DNA of 64,000 nt from an uncultured Lachnospiraceae bacterium (GTDB lineage Bacteria > Bacillota > Clostridia > Lachnospirales > Lachnospiraceae): assembly GCA_910579395.1 (NCBI GenBank), contig CAJTUC010000014.1, positions 1-64,000 on the forward strand, read 5' to 3'. Below the pieces are notes generated by a model. That model was not told the origin of the DNA. It did not search any database and saw nothing but the letters and a program-made list of their open reading frames with translations. Both the position numbers and the translations under genes were made by a program. Below, in pieces: positions 52,714 through 60,753 of this stretch; position 1 is the first letter of the stretch, and every line of letters begins with the position of its first letter.

Positions 52714-53451
52714 ATGGACTTTATGGGGCAGAAAGAATACTTACATATTGAGAAAGAATTCAAAGGAAGGGCCCGCGCCGATAAAGCGCCGGATAATCGT
52801 GTATCGGACAGTAAAACGCAGGCTGTAGCGCAGCTTTTATATGGAACCGGAAATCATGCCAAACTGGCGGCGATGCAGAGGCGCTTAGAGCCGTTATCCC
52901 TGAAAATAATCGGGTTAAAGGATATTGCACAAAAATTTCCCTCAATTCCGAAAGTACGGGAAGATGGTGTGACGCCGCTCGAAAATGCGGAGAAGAAAGC
53001 GCTTGCTTATTACAGGGCATTTCGGATGCCTGTATTTTCCTGCGATTCCGGCCTGTATTTCGAAGGGGTACCGGAAGAGGAACAGCCGGGCGTTCGTGTA
53101 AGGACAATGCGGGGGAAAGCGCTCACCGATGAAGAAATGCAGGAGCATTATGCGGGCATGGCGAAGAAGTACGGCGATTTAAAGGCCGTATACAGAAACG
53201 CAGTCTGTCTTGTAATTGATGAGGCGCATATCCATAAAGCGATGGAAAAAAGTATGGAAAGCGAGCCTTTTCTGATCACATCCAGACCACATAAAGACGG
53301 CATTCGGGAAGAAGGGTTTCCTCTCGACTGCCTGTCCGTTCACATTGAGACGGGAGAGTATTATTATGACCTGCCGGAAAGCAAACTGGACCAATTTGCC
53401 CTGGAAGACGGTTTTCTGGCATTTTTTGAACAACACATGGCCGAATTGTAA
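52714..53451 (+). CDS. RdgB/Ham1-family non-canonical purine NTP pyrophosphatase
   Basis: A 245-residue protein. After an atypical charged N-terminal extension of about 40 residues come LLYGTGNHAKLAAMQRRL (the usual T/S-NxxK nucleotide motif, here GTGNHAK), ENAEKKALAYY, and PVFSCDSGLYFEGV with the catalytic aspartate. By family it hydrolyses ITP/XTP to monophosphates. The sequence is a divergent member. No strong ribosome binding site precedes ATG 52714, so the start is uncertain. Confidence 0.8.
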   Translation: MDFMGQKEYLHIEKEFKGRARADKAPDNRVSDSKTQAVAQLLYGTGNHAKLAAMQRRLEPLSLKIIGLKDIAQKFPSIPKVREDGVTPLENAEKKALAYYRAFRMPVFSCDSGLYFEGVPEEEQPGVRVRTMRGKALTDEEMQEHYAGMAKKYGDLKAVYRNAVCLVIDEAHIHKAMEKSMESEPFLITSRPHKDGIREEGFPLDCLSVHIETGEYYYDLPESKLDQFALEDGFLAFFEQHMAEL

Positions 53452-53490
53452 GATTCGGCCTTTTTATGTGATAGAAAATGTCGTTATTTT

Positions 53491-55422
53491 TTATGTGGCA
53501 TCCATCCAGACGCGCATCTGGTTTTCACCCCGGTTGCCCCAGGTATAATATGGAACGGCCACAGCTTTGCACGGTTTAGCGCCGGGCGCTTTGTCCGTAT
53601 ACAATTCATCGATTGCGTCCGTGCGGAAGGCATCGACCGTGATCGTTACCGTGCCGCCCAGAAGATTTTCCTGAAAAGCCGATACTTCAAGGCTGCCTTC
53701 TTTTTGTAGAGAAAGGGACAGCACATCCCCCTGATTGTCCACGCCCTCGAAGCAATACACGAGCGGTCCGCGGCTGATGGCTGTCTTGCCGGTCAATTCC
53801 GGTATTTTGGGCGAGGCATATTGGAAGCGGGCTGTTTTATCGAGCGACAGCTTAACGGTATCCCCATCCGAGACGGTAAGATAAAGATAACCTTTTTTCA
53901 GTGTGATATCCGCCGCATCGGGTGTTTTTTCGTTCAGTGTAAGCTGCCATGTTCTGCTCCATCCGGGAATGCGGACAGCAAGTCTGCCGCCCCTTTCGAT
54001 GCGGTAGAGGATATCGAAATCATAAGGGTATTTCGTTTCGCAGGTGAATTTCATTCCGTTCTCAAGGCTGATTTCTCCGTCTGCGAACAGATGACAGAAA
54101 GCTGTGTCGGCGTTTTCTCCATAAGCATATTTCCCAAAAGAAGAAATTAGGCGGGCAGCGTTTGGCGGGCAGCAGGCGCAGGCATACCATTTCGGGCGTA
54201 CAGGAAGATTGTGCCTGTGCGTCGGAGAAATACCGGATATGCCCGGAACGACTTCTAACGGATTGACATAGAAGAAACGCCTGCCATCGAGCTGCATTCC
54301 GGCAAGCACCGTATTGTAAAAGGCGCGTTCACATATATCGCCATATTCTCCGTTTAATTCATTTTCAAGCATTCTGGAAGCAAAGAATATCAGTCCGATG
54401 GAAGCACAGGTTTCCGCATAAGCGGTGCCGCCCGGCAGATCGTAATCGACGCTGAAAGCTTCGCCGTGAACGGTAGAACCGATGCCGCCAGTCAGATACA
54501 TACGGCGCCTGGTAATGCTTTCCCATAATCTGCGGCAGGCCTCGAACAATTCTTTGTCGTCTGTGGCTGCTGCAAAGTCTGCCATAGCGGTATAGAGATA
54601 TACAGCGCGTACTGCATGGCCGACTGCGTCCTTTTGCTCCCGCACAGGAGCGGATGCCTGCAAATAGTCTGTCTCTGTAGGAGAGTTTCCCCATACGCTC
54701 CAATCACGCTTTTCCTTTTCTTTCTCATAAAAATGCGGGTCCACGCCGCGCGTATTGATAAAATGTTCTGCCAGTTCCATGCAATGCTCATTGCCGGAGA
54801 CACGGTACATTTTCAGGAGTGCCAGTTCCACTTCGGGATGTCCCGGACAGCCTTCATGTCTTTCGGTGATGAAATGCCGATAAATGTGCTCCATATTTTT
54901 CAGCATAATCTGTAAAAGCTTATCTTTTCCGGTTGCTTCATAATAAGCGCATGCCGCTTCCATCATATGGCCGGAGCAATACAGCTCATGGCCTTCCAGA
55001 AGATTCGTCCACCGTTTATCCCGGTCTTTGATCGTATAATAGGTATTCAGATAGCCGTCTTCATCCTGTGCGCCGGCGATAATGTCGATCAGCGAATCGA
55101 CCGTGCTCTCCAGCTTAGCATCCGGAAAAATAGAGAGGGAATAGGAGGCCGCCTCAATCCATTTGGCGGCATCGCTGTCCTGAAAAACCATGCCGTAAAA
55201 GCCGTCGCCGCAGTCAGCAGCGCTGCCGCCGTTTTTGGAACGAAGGACCTTTCCGGCATTGATGAAATTCTGAATTACATGACTTTTCTCCGTATCCGGC
55301 GCTTCATCGCAAAGAACGCTGTACTGATAGGGTATTACGACGTCTTTCACCAATCGCTGGTATGTCCCGATGAACCCGCCGGCCCGATAGGCTCTGATAG
55401 ATGCCTGATGTTGTATTTTCAT
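53491..55422 (-). CDS. GH127 family glycoside hydrolase (beta-L-arabinofuranosidase type)
   Basis: A 643-residue cytoplasmic enzyme with an (alpha/alpha)6 barrel and C-terminal beta domains. Family motifs are NFINAGK, DEDGYLNTYYT, GHELYCSGHMMEAACAYYEATG, HPEVELALLKMYRVSG and YLTGGIGSTVHGEAFSVDYDLP. YACACCPPNAAR carries the zinc-binding cysteines and nucleophile known from GH127. It likely removes terminal L-arabinofuranose or a related sugar. No signal peptide, so it acts on imported oligosaccharides. ATG 55422 follows TGGAG. Confidence 0.92.
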   Translation of the reverse strand: MKIQHQASIRAYRAGGFIGTYQRLVKDVVIPYQYSVLCDEAPDTEKSHVIQNFINAGKVLRSKNGGSAADCGDGFYGMVFQDSDAAKWIEAASYSLSIFPDAKLESTVDSLIDIIAGAQDEDGYLNTYYTIKDRDKRWTNLLEGHELYCSGHMMEAACAYYEATGKDKLLQIMLKNMEHIYRHFITERHEGCPGHPEVELALLKMYRVSGNEHCMELAEHFINTRGVDPHFYEKEKEKRDWSVWGNSPTETDYLQASAPVREQKDAVGHAVRAVYLYTAMADFAAATDDKELFEACRRLWESITRRRMYLTGGIGSTVHGEAFSVDYDLPGGTAYAETCASIGLIFFASRMLENELNGEYGDICERAFYNTVLAGMQLDGRRFFYVNPLEVVPGISGISPTHRHNLPVRPKWYACACCPPNAARLISSFGKYAYGENADTAFCHLFADGEISLENGMKFTCETKYPYDFDILYRIERGGRLAVRIPGWSRTWQLTLNEKTPDAADITLKKGYLYLTVSDGDTVKLSLDKTARFQYASPKIPELTGKTAISRGPLVYCFEGVDNQGDVLSLSLQKEGSLEVSAFQENLLGGTVTITVDAFRTDAIDELYTDKAPGAKPCKAVAVPYYTWGNRGENQMRVWMDAT

Positions 55423-55528
55423 AAAAATCTCCATTCTGCCGCCTTTGGCTGGCGGCACAAATAGCAATGAAAGTTCTACTTTCTTTCACACTATGTCTCC
55501 CTTCGCTGTCATGGCAGCTTACTCCGTT

Positions 55529-56050
55529 TTACTCTTCTGTCCCCCTGGAGACGAGCGGATGCAGATAAGCATACTGCAATGCCTTGTTTTCGGAAGTGAT
55601 CATCGTTGTTATAATGATATCCCCGTTTTCCCGATACCAGACGCCGCCGTAGTTGCCAATGCCGCCGGCGTCGTATCCGCTTTCACCATTCTCTGCGGTG
55701 ATGGATGCGCTGACGGTTTCGTAAAGAGATGCAATCTCGTCTGCATTTTCTGCGCTGTATGTCCAGGCGACGCTCATCAGCTTATTTTCTTCGTTGAACA
55801 TATATTTGACCGTGCCGGCAAGGCCCTCATAGTCCTTAGGATAAGTATAGCAGAGTCCGCCATACAGAGAATCATAAGTGGAATAGCCGCTGCCCTCTGC
55901 GGAGAGCATATCATCCACCGTACTGCTCCATTCCAGATCGGTAAAAGGGCAGTCGAGCGCCGGTTCCGTTTCTTTTGCTCCGCCGCAGGCCGTCAGGGTG
56001 CAGAACAGGAGCATAATAATAAGAAGGAATAAAGGTTGAAAGAATTGCAT
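55529..56050 (-). CDS. Small lipoprotein of unknown function
   Basis: A 173-residue protein. The signal QPLFLLIIMLLFCTLTACGG ends in a lipobox. The mature part is acidic (YSTYDSLYGGLCYTYPKDYEGLAGTVKYMF; ENADEIASLYETVSASITAE), a pattern of small clostridial exported proteins of no known role. The ATG at 56050 lies inside a 12-bp hairpin (56033-56059) and has only a weak GAAAG site, so translation may be low or regulated. Confidence 0.7.
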   Translation of the reverse strand: MQFFQPLFLLIIMLLFCTLTACGGAKETEPALDCPFTDLEWSSTVDDMLSAEGSGYSTYDSLYGGLCYTYPKDYEGLAGTVKYMFNEENKLMSVAWTYSAENADEIASLYETVSASITAENGESGYDAGGIGNYGGVWYRENGDIIITTMITSENKALQYAYLHPLVSRGTEE

Positions 56051-56065
56051 TCTTTCAACCGCGAG

Positions 56066-56134
56066 TTTGTGCTGACGTTTGCAACGTCCGACACAAACAT
56101 CGCAGGCTGAGAAAGGAGCATGGTTATAAAAATG
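56066..56134 (+). repeat. 69-nt leader repeat, copy 2
   Basis: This block is identical to 15803-15871 except for one base, including AAAGGAG and the following ATG. Here the ATG opens a frame antisense to the AraC gene with no credible product, so the copy seems to be without a gene. Confidence 0.85.
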
Positions 56135-56194
56135 GATTTTTTTTCTTGTCATAGCTGTCATGAGAACCTTTCCTTTTCTTTTTTCTATCTTTTA

Positions 56195-57052
56195 TCAAAA
56201 TTCCGCTTTTATAAATTGTTTCGGTGTGATTCCCTTGTATTTGTGAAATGTTTTGATAAAGTAACTTTCGTCATTAAAACCGCAGGAGATAGCGGCTTCC
56301 TTGATGGAAATATCCTTTGTGGACAGCATCTCGCAGGCACATTCGATCCGATAATAATTCAGATAGTCAATCGGCGTGCGTTCCGTCATGCTGCGGAAAT
56401 AGCGGCAGAAATATTTGGGATTCATTCCAGCAATCTTGGCCAGACTGTCAAGACTGATGCTATTATAATAATTCTCGGCAATATAGGCAAGCACATTTTT
56501 AATGGAATTCAGGTGTCTTGCGGCTTTTGCATCCTTTACATTTTCTTCATATAGATGATCTTCCAGAATCGTGCCGATGAGCTGATACAGGCAGCCCTGC
56601 GTCATAAATTCATAACCGGTCCGACGTCCGGACAAGGCGAGGCAGAGATTGTCCACGATGGGCCAGATTGTCGGGCTGGCCTCGGAAAGAAGTGTGTGTA
56701 TGGTGATCTTGTGGTCCATGATATCGTGGATATGTTTGGAGCATGCGTGGTTATCCTGCATCAGAATCTGAAGGTCAAAAACAATACAGTCGTAGGTGCA
56801 GGTCTGGTCCTGCGGGTTGCCGCCGTGCAGCGTGCCGTCCGTAATGAAAATAACGTCGCCTTCGTGACAGGTGCGGATATCATTGTTCAGGGTCATATGA
56901 AAATTACCGGAGAGAATGCGGATGATCTCATAGTGACGGTGCCAGTGATAGGGCATGTAATAGCGCGGGCTGTGGGGCGTCTGGTGATAAAAAGCGATAG
57001 GGAAATTGAAGGTGCCCTGCTGCCTTTGCTCTTTATAATCAAGATATTTCAT
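56195..57052 (-). CDS. AraC family transcriptional regulator (likely fucI regulator)
   Basis: A 285-residue protein. The N-terminal cupin has YYMPYHWHRHYEIIRILSGNFHMTL and TDGTLHGG. Two C-terminal HTH motifs are SLDSLAKIAGMNPKYFCRYFRSMT and SIKEAAISCGFNDESYFIKTFHKYKGITP. Divergent position from fucI suggests control of that gene by a sugar. The ATG at 57052 is the only good start. Confidence 0.88.
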   Translation of the reverse strand: MKYLDYKEQRQQGTFNFPIAFYHQTPHSPRYYMPYHWHRHYEIIRILSGNFHMTLNNDIRTCHEGDVIFITDGTLHGGNPQDQTCTYDCIVFDLQILMQDNHACSKHIHDIMDHKITIHTLLSEASPTIWPIVDNLCLALSGRRTGYEFMTQGCLYQLIGTILEDHLYEENVKDAKAARHLNSIKNVLAYIAENYYNSISLDSLAKIAGMNPKYFCRYFRSMTERTPIDYLNYYRIECACEMLSTKDISIKEAAISCGFNDESYFIKTFHKYKGITPKQFIKAEF

Positions 57053-57189
57053 TGTCCGGCGTACTTCCTTTCTGAATACAAACAGGTGAATATTGTTGTA
57101 TTTTTTTATATTATATCACTTTTCTTTTTTTACGCCAGTCCTTATAATAAAAAATAGTAATCATTATGTCTAAGGAGGTTGAATGTTAA

Positions 57190-58992
57190 ATGGCAAAAAA
57201 CAGATTAGTTGGTGACTATCCGGTAATTGGTATCAGACCTACGATCGACGGTCGCAGGGGCGCATTGAAAGTAAGGGAATCTCTGGAAGACCAGACGATG
57301 AACATGGCAAGATCAGCAGCAAAATTGTTTGAAGAAAACTTGAGATATTCAAACGGCGAGCCGGTAAAGGTCGTGATTGCGGATACGACGATCGGACGTG
57401 TTGGGGAAGCGGCGGCCTGCGCTGCGAAATTTAGAAGAGAAGGCGTTGATATTACATTGACCGTAACGCCCTGCTGGTGTTATGGTGCAGAGACGATGGA
57501 TATGGATCCCATGACGATCAAAGCGGTATGGGGCTTTAATGGAACAGAGCGGCCGGGTGCGGTATATCTTGCTTCCGTATTGGCTACACATGCACAGAAG
57601 GGGCTCCCGGCATTTGGCATTTATGGTCATGAGGTACAGGATGCGGACGATACTTCTATTCCTGAAGATGTTAAAGAAAAACTGCTTCGTTTCGGCCGCG
57701 CAGCTGTTGCGGCGGCTACCATGAGAGGTAAATCCTATCTGCAGATCGGTTCCGTAACGATGGGTATCGGCGGTTCCATTATCGATCCTGCATTTATTGA
57801 AGAATATCTCGGTATGCGTGTGGAATCCGTGGATGAAGTGGAAGTCATCCGCCGCATGACGGAAGAAATTTATGATAAGGCTGAATATGAGAAAGCTTTG
57901 AAGTGGACGAAAGAGAAATGTAAAGAAGGCTATGATAAGAACCCTGATTTCGTAAAAGCTTCCGATGAAGAAAAAGAGAAGACATGGGAATTTGTTGTTA
58001 AGATGATGGTCATCATCAAAGATTTGATGAATGGCAATCAGAATCTTCCGGAAGGCTGTGAAGAAGAGATGGTCGGCCACAATGCGATTGCGGCTGGATT
58101 CCAGGGACAGCGTCAGTGGACGGACTTCTATCCGAACTGTGATTTCCCGGAAGCATTGTTGAATACATCCTTCGACTGGAACGGCGCAAGAGAGCCTTAT
58201 ATCCTTGCGACCGAGAATGACGTTCTGAACGGTCTCGGAATGCTGTTCATGAAACTGCTTACGAACCGTGCGCAGATTTTTGCGGATGTGCGTACTTACT
58301 GGAGCGGCGATGCTGTAAAACGCGTGACGGGCTATGATATCGAAGGGCATGCGAAAGAGGCCGACGGTTTTATTCATTTGATTAATTCCGGTGCGGCATG
58401 TCTGGATGCCTGCGGTGAAGCAAAGGATGCGGACGGCAACGGTGTGATGAAACCGTGGTATGAAGTGACGGAAGCAGATCAGGAAGCAATCATGAACGCG
58501 ACCGAGTGGTGTGCGGCTGATAATGGATATTTCCGCGGCGGCGGCTTCTCTTCCAGATTTGAGACCAAAGCAGAAATGCCTGTTACGATGATTCGTCTGA
58601 ATCTCGTTAAGAATCTGGGACCTGTTCTTCAGATTGCGGAAGGCTGGACCGTACATCTTCCGGAGAAGGTATCCGATACGCTCTGGAAACGTACTGACTA
58701 TACGTGGCCTTGTACATGGTTCGCACCGAGATGCACGGGTGAAGGATATTTCAAGACCGCGTATGATGTAATGAACAACTGGGGCGCAAACCACGGCGCG
58801 ATCAGCTATGGACATATCGGCGCTGATCTGATCACACTTGCATCCATCCTGCGTATTCCGGTATGTATGCACAATGTTCCGGAAGAGAAACTTTTCCGTC
58901 CGGCAGCATGGAATGCGTTCGGTTCCGACAGAGAAGGTCAGGACTTCAGAGCGTGTGACGCATACGGTCCGATGTATAAGACGATCAAATAA
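57190..58992 (+). CDS. fucI: L-fucose/D-arabinose isomerase
   Basis: A 600-residue enzyme that interconverts L-fucose and L-fuculose (and D-arabinose and D-ribulose). GDYPVIGIRPTIDGRRGALKVRESLEDQTMNMARSAAKL is the N-terminus, TPCWCYGAETMDMDP and AIAAGFQGQRQWTDFYPNCDFPEALLNTSFDWNG carry the metal-site region, and the length is that of FucI. TAAGGAGG precedes the ATG. No fuculokinase or fuculose-phosphate aldolase is nearby; xylB lies 1.8 kb on. Confidence 0.95.
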   Translation: MAKNRLVGDYPVIGIRPTIDGRRGALKVRESLEDQTMNMARSAAKLFEENLRYSNGEPVKVVIADTTIGRVGEAAACAAKFRREGVDITLTVTPCWCYGAETMDMDPMTIKAVWGFNGTERPGAVYLASVLATHAQKGLPAFGIYGHEVQDADDTSIPEDVKEKLLRFGRAAVAAATMRGKSYLQIGSVTMGIGGSIIDPAFIEEYLGMRVESVDEVEVIRRMTEEIYDKAEYEKALKWTKEKCKEGYDKNPDFVKASDEEKEKTWEFVVKMMVIIKDLMNGNQNLPEGCEEEMVGHNAIAAGFQGQRQWTDFYPNCDFPEALLNTSFDWNGAREPYILATENDVLNGLGMLFMKLLTNRAQIFADVRTYWSGDAVKRVTGYDIEGHAKEADGFIHLINSGAACLDACGEAKDADGNGVMKPWYEVTEADQEAIMNATEWCAADNGYFRGGGFSSRFETKAEMPVTMIRLNLVKNLGPVLQIAEGWTVHLPEKVSDTLWKRTDYTWPCTWFAPRCTGEGYFKTAYDVMNNWGANHGAISYGHIGADLITLASILRIPVCMHNVPEEKLFRPAAWNAFGSDREGQDFRACDAYGPMYKTIK

Positions 58993-59017
58993 ATTGAAAA
59001 GAAGTTGATGTAATGAG

Positions 59018-59106
59018 TGCCTCCTGTGATATAATGAATGGTATGATAGACGCAGGCTTACAGCCAGCGTCATCCAGATACGGATATCATGGGAGGCATC
59101 TTTTTC
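59018..59106 (+). terminator. Terminator of fucI
   Basis: TGCCTCC-T-GTGATAT (59018-59032) pairs with ATATCAT-G-GGAGGCA (59084-59098), followed by TCTTTTT. The 50-base loop holds a GACGC/GCGTC hairpin. Confidence 0.7.
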
Positions 59107-59128
59107 ATATAAAATATACTTTTTTATA

Positions 59129-59157
59129 TTGAAAATAGAAAATAGTGACAGTTATAG
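59129..59157 (+). promoter_or_regulatory. Candidate promoter of the LacI-family gene
   Basis: TTGAAA (59129-59134), 17-bp spacer, TTATAG (59152-59157). It lies 57 bp before the start codon, with a direct repeat TGTGACAG nearby. Confidence 0.4.
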
Positions 59158-59213
59158 AAAATTGTGACAGCCTGAATGATGATTTCGCAGACCAGAAAAG
59201 GAGTATGCAGCCT

Positions 59214-60227
59214 ATGCCGGCAACGATAAGAGACATTAAAGAAAAGACAGGACTATCCCTCGCTACTATCTCCAAGTATCTGAACGGGGGCAATGTGCTG
59301 CCCGAAAACAGAGTCAGGATTGAGGCGGCTATCAAAGAGCTCCATTATGAAGTGAACGAGATTGCCAGAGGGCTTGTTACGAACAGGACGAGGACGGTAG
59401 GCGTTGTGGTGTACAGCGTGGAAAGTCTTTTCAACGGAACGCTGCTGCACCATATCGGGAATGCCCTTCGTAAAGAAAAGTATGGCATCCTGATCTGCGA
59501 TTCCTGCAATGACGAGAAAATTGAAGCGGAAAATATCCGTTTCCTGATGCATAAAAAGGTGGATGGTATCATTATCGTACCTGTGTCCAGAAACGCGAAG
59601 TTTTTAAAACCTGCTCAGGATGCGGGTGTACCTGTCGTATTGCTGGACCGGACTTTCCGAACTTCGGAATTTGACTGCATACGCATCGATAACCGGATGG
59701 CGGCATTTCGCGCAGTCAATATCCTGTTGGAGCATAATCACCGGAAAATAGCCGTAATCTGTTCCGATAACGAGAATGAATATACCGGTTATGAACGTTA
59801 TAAAGGCTATCTCGATGCGATGGAACAGGCGGGAATAGAGGTTCCGCCGCAGTATCAGAAAACAGGAAGGCATTCCATCGAATTCGGGCAGAATAGCATG
59901 CGGGAACTGCTGCGGCTGGAAGACAGGCCGACGGCCGTTTTTATGAGCAATTATGAGATTACGCTGGGGGCGGTCATGGCGCTCAATGAATCCGGGATGC
60001 AATGTCCAGAGGATATTTCCATGCTGGGCTTTGACGATCTGATTCTTTCTCATTTGGTAAAACCGCAGATGCACATGGTCGTCCAGCCCATGAAAGAGAT
60101 GAGTGAAAAGGCGGTGGAGATTTTACTGCATCATGTCCGCAGCAAGAATAAAAAAGAAGATATTCCGGTGGAGATTATTATGGGGACGCGGATACGGGAA
60201 GGAAATTCTGTGGTGCGGCTGCCGTAA
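59214..60227 (+). CDS. LacI family transcriptional regulator
   Basis: A 337-residue repressor. Residues 3-50 are the HTH and hinge helix (ATIRDIKEKTGLSLATISKYLNGGNVLPENRVRIEAAIKELHY). The periplasmic-binding-protein-like effector domain includes GVVVYSVESLFNGTLLHHIG, VVLLDRTF and ISMLGFDDLILS. ATG 59214 is 11 bases from AAAAGGAG. The perfect GCGAAACGTTTCGC palindrome before xylB is a typical LacI-family operator and its probable target. Confidence 0.93.
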   Translation: MPATIRDIKEKTGLSLATISKYLNGGNVLPENRVRIEAAIKELHYEVNEIARGLVTNRTRTVGVVVYSVESLFNGTLLHHIGNALRKEKYGILICDSCNDEKIEAENIRFLMHKKVDGIIIVPVSRNAKFLKPAQDAGVPVVLLDRTFRTSEFDCIRIDNRMAAFRAVNILLEHNHRKIAVICSDNENEYTGYERYKGYLDAMEQAGIEVPPQYQKTGRHSIEFGQNSMRELLRLEDRPTAVFMSNYEITLGAVMALNESGMQCPEDISMLGFDDLILSHLVKPQMHMVVQPMKEMSEKAVEILLHHVRSKNKKEDIPVEIIMGTRIREGNSVVRLP

Positions 60228-60248
60228 ATATGGAAAAAGGATGTTTCC

Positions 60249-60276
60249 TGATGCAATTTTGATGCAGTTATGATGC
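60249..60276 (+). promoter_or_regulatory. Second 11-bp phased TGATGC array
   Basis: TGATGC at 60249, 60260 and 60271, exactly 11 bp apart, followed by TTTTCAC as at the 22.97-kb array. A degraded promoter and a gene remnant follow. Confidence 0.6.
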
Positions 60277-60612
60277 TGTTTTCACCACATCGGATCTATA
60301 TGCTTCTCTGGATCCGATCGTGGGCACATGGACTAATGAAAGGCGTGCTCTTACATAAATTGAATGGTGGGTTATGGAACTGCTCAGGCGGATTATCCTG
60401 CTGTCTACGATTTGTGGAGTCCCTTTGATGAAGATTGGTGGCAGGATAGCGGACGCTACCCGGAAGATGGCGACTATGAAAGAACAGCGGATTGAGTTAT
60501 TACGGCTGCAGACGACCATCCTGATGAAATGCTGCAGGAAGTCGTGGAAAGCTCCGGTCTGAAACTGGAGAAGAAGGCATTATGGAAAAAGAGCAAAACG
60601 TTTCACAGATAG
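60264..60612 (+). pseudogene. Possible remnant of an exported-protein gene
   Basis: The 525 bases between the LacI gene and xylB hold no intact gene. Coding-like pieces are visible: one frame reads VFTTSDLYASLDPIVGTWTNE before a stop near 60358. Another, from ATG 60364, reads AVYDLWSPFDEDWWQDSGRY and GDYERTAD, TGA, and then continues in the same frame with AADDHPDEMLQEVVESSG to TAG near 60612. The protein-like composition with stops suggests decay of one gene downstream of the TGATGC array. No family is assigned. Confidence 0.4.
60593..60607. promoter_or_regulatory. Imperfect LacI-type operator upstream of xylB promoter
   Basis: GCAAAACGTTTCAC resembles the perfect operator 131 bp downstream (shared AAACGTTTC). 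Together they flank the promoter and could support looping. Confidence 0.4.
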
Positions 60613-60652
60613 AAGATAAGATAATAAAGTGGAAAGAAAATGCGAACTCCCA

Positions 60653-60680
60653 TTGACAACTGTGAAAACCGTATTATAAT
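60653..60680 (+). promoter_or_regulatory. xylB promoter
   Basis: A perfect TTGACA (60653-60658) and a perfect TATAAT (60675-60680) with a 16-bp spacer, 73 bp before the xylB start. Confidence 0.82.
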
Positions 60681-60721
60681 GAATATATAGAGTTTTTGAA
60701 TCTGTTTATTTTTTTTAGCTT

Positions 60722-60741
60722 AGAGCGAAACGTTTCGCTCT
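60722..60741. promoter_or_regulatory. Perfect 20-bp LacI-family operator
   Basis: AGAGCGAAACGTTTCGCTCT is perfectly symmetric with the central CG of LacI/GalR-family sites. It lies just downstream of the likely transcription start and overlaps the leader, so bound repressor would block transcription of xylB and the genes after it. Confidence 0.8.
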
Positions 60742-60753
60742 GTATGGAGGGTT

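Noticed and set aside
56120..56554. Plus-strand ORF starting at the ATG of the second 69-nt repeat
   Set aside because: Antisense to the AraC gene, composition not protein-like, no homologous features with the panE-like product of copy 1.
57349..59073. 574-codon open frame on the minus strand opposite fucI
   Set aside because: It is a shadow of the strongly biased codons of fucI; its product has no family features and no ribosome binding site.
60492..60496. In-frame TGA as a selenocysteine codon
   Set aside because: The surrounding frame has no conserved redox motif, no SECIS-like hairpin was evident just after it, and other frames nearby are also broken; decay is simpler.
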